NCBI RefSeq assembly: GCF_046569695.1
Contig: NZ_JBKHUI010000011.1
Location: 1-64,000, forward strand
Origin: Kluyvera sp046569695
GTDB taxonomy: Bacteria; Pseudomonadota; Gammaproteobacteria; Enterobacterales; Enterobacteriaceae
DNA length: 64,000 nucleotides
Direction of reading: 5' to 3'
The notes under the pieces are model-generated. The model did not search any database and was not told where the DNA came from. It saw only the letters and a program-made list of their open reading frames with translations. Below, one piece after another: positions 61,769 to 64,000 of the stretch. Position numbers and translations under genes: made by a program. The stretch's first letter is position 1; each line of letters opens with the position of its first letter.

Positions 61769-62734
61769 ATGTCAGACAGTACAAGGGTATACAGCTATTC
61801 TGCCGTACTGATGGGCTCACCCATCCTGCTCAAGCTTTTCGCGCACAACGAAGCGCTCGCTTCACGTGTTTTTCGCCTTATCAAGCAGTATGAAGACCTG
61901 CTTACCGTCAACCGCGCCCAATCGCAGGTGATGGACATCAACCACGCCGCGGGCCAGCATCCGGTCGTCGTGAGCGCTCCTGTTTATGCTCTAATCAAAT
62001 GCGCCAAATCGGCAAGCCTGCTGCCGCAAAGCGCGTTTAATCTCGCTATTGGCCCGTTGGTGAAGCGCTGGCGTATCGGCTTTAAAGGCGACAGCGTCCC
62101 ACCGGTGGATGAAATTTCACATCTGCTAACGCTCACCAATCCTGAACAGGTTGTGCTGAACGATGACGATAACAGCGTGTATCTGGCGCAATCAGGTATG
62201 GAGATTGACCTCGGTGCGATTGCCAAGGGCTATATTGCCGACCGCGTGCGCGACTATCTGCGTCAGGAAGGGGTTGAACAGGGGCTGATTAATCTTGGTG
62301 GTAACGTCCAGACGCTGGGTACACCGGAGGGCGGTTGGTCTATTGGCTTGAAAAAACCGTTCTCAACCTCTGGGGCGATGATTGGCACGCTGGAAATTGA
62401 GAATAAATCGGTGGTGACTTCCGGCGTGTATGAGCGCTTCTTTGAGCAAAATGGTCAGCTCTATCACCATATTCTCGACCCGCGTACCGGCTATCCGCTG
62501 GATAATGAGCTGGACAGCGTGACTATCATCAGCGCCGACTCGATTGACGGCGATATCTGGACCACGCTGATGTACGGCATGGGCGTGGAGAAAGGGTGCG
62601 CGGCGCTACGTTCACGCCCGGATATTGAAGCTATTTTTGTGACTAAAAACAAAGAGGTGGTGCTCTCTTCATCCCACCTCTATCGTTTTACGCTGCTGGA
62701 CAGCGAGTACCGTCTTACTGGCAGTATTGCTTGA
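61769..62734 (+). CDS. apbE: FAD:protein FMN transferase (ApbE)
   Basis: A 321-residue flavin transferase without a signal peptide or lipobox, so cytoplasmic, unlike exported ApbE of the NQR/RNF systems. The core motif GAIAKGYIAD and the nucleotide-binding LINLGGNVQTLG are present, and the DPRTGYP motif is intact. It would attach FMN to the SGAT threonine of the adjacent reductase. ATG 61769 follows AGAGGGG. It overlaps the converging response regulator by 20 bp. Confidence 0.93.
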   Translation: MSDSTRVYSYSAVLMGSPILLKLFAHNEALASRVFRLIKQYEDLLTVNRAQSQVMDINHAAGQHPVVVSAPVYALIKCAKSASLLPQSAFNLAIGPLVKRWRIGFKGDSVPPVDEISHLLTLTNPEQVVLNDDDNSVYLAQSGMEIDLGAIAKGYIADRVRDYLRQEGVEQGLINLGGNVQTLGTPEGGWSIGLKKPFSTSGAMIGTLEIENKSVVTSGVYERFFEQNGQLYHHILDPRTGYPLDNELDSVTIISADSIDGDIWTTLMYGMGVEKGCAALRSRPDIEAIFVTKNKEVVLSSSHLYRFTLLDSEYRLTGSIA

Positions 62735-63434
62735 GCAGACCGTACTGCTCTTGCAGCAAGCGGTAGCGATAAACCGGGCGGCCGGTCGCGCCGTAGTGAA
62801 TGCTGGTGAACAGAATATTAATCTGCGCCAGCCAGATAAGATATTTACGGCAGGAGACGCGCGAGATATTGACCGCCTGCGCCAGATCGTCGGTGGAGAA
62901 TTCAGTCTCGGGATGGGCATCAATCCACTGGCACAGCGTGCGCAGCGTCTGCGGCGTTAGCCCCTTTGGCAGCCGTTTGGTGTCCGCTAATTCTGGCGTG
63001 CCGCCATGCAGCAGGCGATCGACGTCAGCCTGCTCGTAGTAGGCGTGGCTGCCCATTAGCTGTTTTTTCTCACGCCAGCTCAGCAGCGCCTCTTCAAAGC
63101 GCGGAAACTGGAACGGTTTGATGAGATAGTCCACCACGCCATAGCGTAGCGACGTCTGCACGGTGGCGGCGTCCGAGGCGGATGAAATCATAATCACGTC
63201 GATGGCGCGGCCTGAGTCACGCACGATAGGCAACAGATCCAAACCGTTGTCCTGTTGCATATAGACATCCAGTAAAATCAGATCGATAGCCTGGGAAGCA
63301 TCCTGCACTTTATCTTTCGCCTGCTGGAGCGTGGAGGCGATACCGCAGCAGACGAACCCATCGACGCGCTCAATGTAGCAGCGGTTCAGGTCGGCCACCA
63401 TGGCATCATCATCGACAATTAAAACATTTATCAC
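62715..63434 (-). CDS. DcuR/CitB-family response regulator
   Basis: A 239-residue regulator. The receiver domain has D8-D9-D10, the phosphoacceptor D56 (LLDVY) and the IKPF lysine. The C-terminal winged/helix-turn-helix domain of the CitB group carries FSTDDLAQAVNISRVSCRKY. It is 4 bp overlapping with the sensor kinase and would drive the fumarate module in response to a C4-dicarboxylate or citrate-like ligand. Confidence 0.92.
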   Translation of the reverse strand: MINVLIVDDDAMVADLNRCYIERVDGFVCCGIASTLQQAKDKVQDASQAIDLILLDVYMQQDNGLDLLPIVRDSGRAIDVIMISSASDAATVQTSLRYGVVDYLIKPFQFPRFEEALLSWREKKQLMGSHAYYEQADVDRLLHGGTPELADTKRLPKGLTPQTLRTLCQWIDAHPETEFSTDDLAQAVNISRVSCRKYLIWLAQINILFTSIHYGATGRPVYRYRLLQEQYGLLKQYCQ

Positions 63435-64000
63435 GCGCTTGTCCTCTCGCTATCCCAGGGAATTTGAACAAAAAATTGGGTGAACACGCCCGGCTCTGAC
63501 TCGACGGAAAGTGTCCCGCCGAGATTCTCCGTCTGCTGGCGGGCTAAAAATAGCCCGACACCGCGGTTTTCGCCTTTGGTGGAAAATCCTTTATTAAAGA
63601 TGGCGTCGATGCGGTCAGCCGCAATACCCGGGCCATCGTCGCTAACCTCACCGCTGAGCCAGCCGTTCTGGTAGTGCAGCAACAGGCCAATTTCACCTTC
63701 GCCCTGGTCTGCCATCGCATCCAGCGCGTTCTCAATCAGGTTACCCAGCACCGTGACCAGCACCGCAACCTGCTCTTCATTTGGGTTGTCCGGGATCAGG
63801 CTCTCTTCGGCCAGCGTTAGCGCGATCCCGGCGTCGCTGGCCCGGTTAATTTTACCGAGCAGGAAGCCAGCAATGATCGGCGATTTGATCTTATGCTGCA
63901 AGGTGCCAATATCGGTCTGGTAGTTTTGCGCGGTCTGCAGAATGTAGCCTTCCAGCTTATCGTAGCGCTTCATGTGCAGCAGCCCCAGAATCACATGCAG
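63431..64000 (-). CDS. DcuS/CitA-type sensor histidine kinase, C-terminal part (cut by window end)
   Basis: The frame is open to the window edge. The visible part holds the H-box LHVILGLLHMKRYD, typical of DcuS/CitA kinases, and an ATPase domain with N-box GNLIENALDAM, G1 box DDGPGI and G2 box GVGLFLARQQ. The sensory periplasmic domain lies beyond 64000. It pairs with the response regulator. Confidence 0.92.
   Translation of the reverse strand: MHVILGLLHMKRYDKLEGYILQTAQNYQTDIGTLQHKIKSPIIAGFLLGKINRASDAGIALTLAEESLIPDNPNEEQVAVLVTVLGNLIENALDAMADQGEGEIGLLLHYQNGWLSGEVSDDGPGIAADRIDAIFNKGFSTKGENRGVGLFLARQQTENLGGTLSVESEPGVFTQFFVQIPWDSERTSA

Overview
The window is chromosomal DNA of a Klebsiella-type enterobacterium (Klebsiella or close relatives such as Raoultella; the species cannot be fixed by eye). 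The evidence is the gene order uge-hisIFAHBCDG, the nac and cbl regulators downstream of a sigma-54 promoter, four tRNA-Asn genes in the yeeO/amn/mtfA neighbourhood, and a three-domain cytoplasmic NADH:fumarate reductase next to ApbE, an arrangement known from K. pneumoniae. Most genes are colinear with the 44-45 min region of E. coli K-12.

Layout. 1-8.5 kb: UDP-uronate epimerase gene and the whole histidine operon on the minus strand, with leader peptide, attenuator and promoter. 8.6-17.4 kb: yeeZ, plaP, tsuAB, sbcB, dacD, yeeA and tmaR. 17.4-20.1 kb: decayed cobU, intact cobS, a LysR regulator and a small membrane protein. 20.1-28.1 kb: the first two tRNA-Asn genes around yeeO, then amn, ldtA, an oxidoreductase, an EamA exporter and a frameshifted MocR regulator. 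28.2-36.7 kb: an AT-rich genomic island between a 22-bp repeat of the tRNA-Asn 3' end and the third, intact tRNA-Asn gene. 36.8-43 kb: nac, cbl, a hydrolase, a Gate-domain membrane protein, the fourth tRNA-Asn, mtfA and tRNA-Ser. 43-54.6 kb: accessory genes, namely an ABC pair without ATPase, an alkylsulfatase, its internally deleted paralogue, an IprA-like regulator, a lipoprotein, a LacI/ROK pair, an Ail/Lom porin and an autotransporter. 55-64 kb: an anaerobic C4-dicarboxylate/fumarate module of class I fumarase, DASS transporter, NADH:fumarate reductase, ApbE and a DcuSR-type two-component system cut by the window end.

Main discovery. The island carries a two-gene operon: a 1327-aa SF2 helicase with a C-terminal PD-(D/E)XK nuclease, overlapping by 8 bp a 708-aa protein with an apparent Argonaute MID-like region. 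The architecture, sizes and order match DdmD-DdmE, the plasmid-elimination system described in Vibrio cholerae. The island's att core is the 17-bp sequence used by the Yersinia high-pathogenicity island and ICEKp. No integrase remains, the other cargo is mostly degraded, and a MazEF-type toxin-antitoxin pair sits beside the tRNA boundary. The system therefore looks like stranded but intact anti-plasmid defence in a hotspot better known for yersiniabactin islands.

How the parts work together. The his operon is one polycistron with overlapping or closely spaced genes under His-codon attenuation. nac and cbl form a nitrogen/sulfur regulatory pair, nac being read from an NtrC/sigma-54 promoter. 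In the fumarate module, DcuSR probably senses C4-dicarboxylates, the transporter imports them, fumarase converts malate to fumarate, and the reductase, flavinylated by ApbE, uses NADH to reduce fumarate; a perfect FNR box sits between transporter and reductase.
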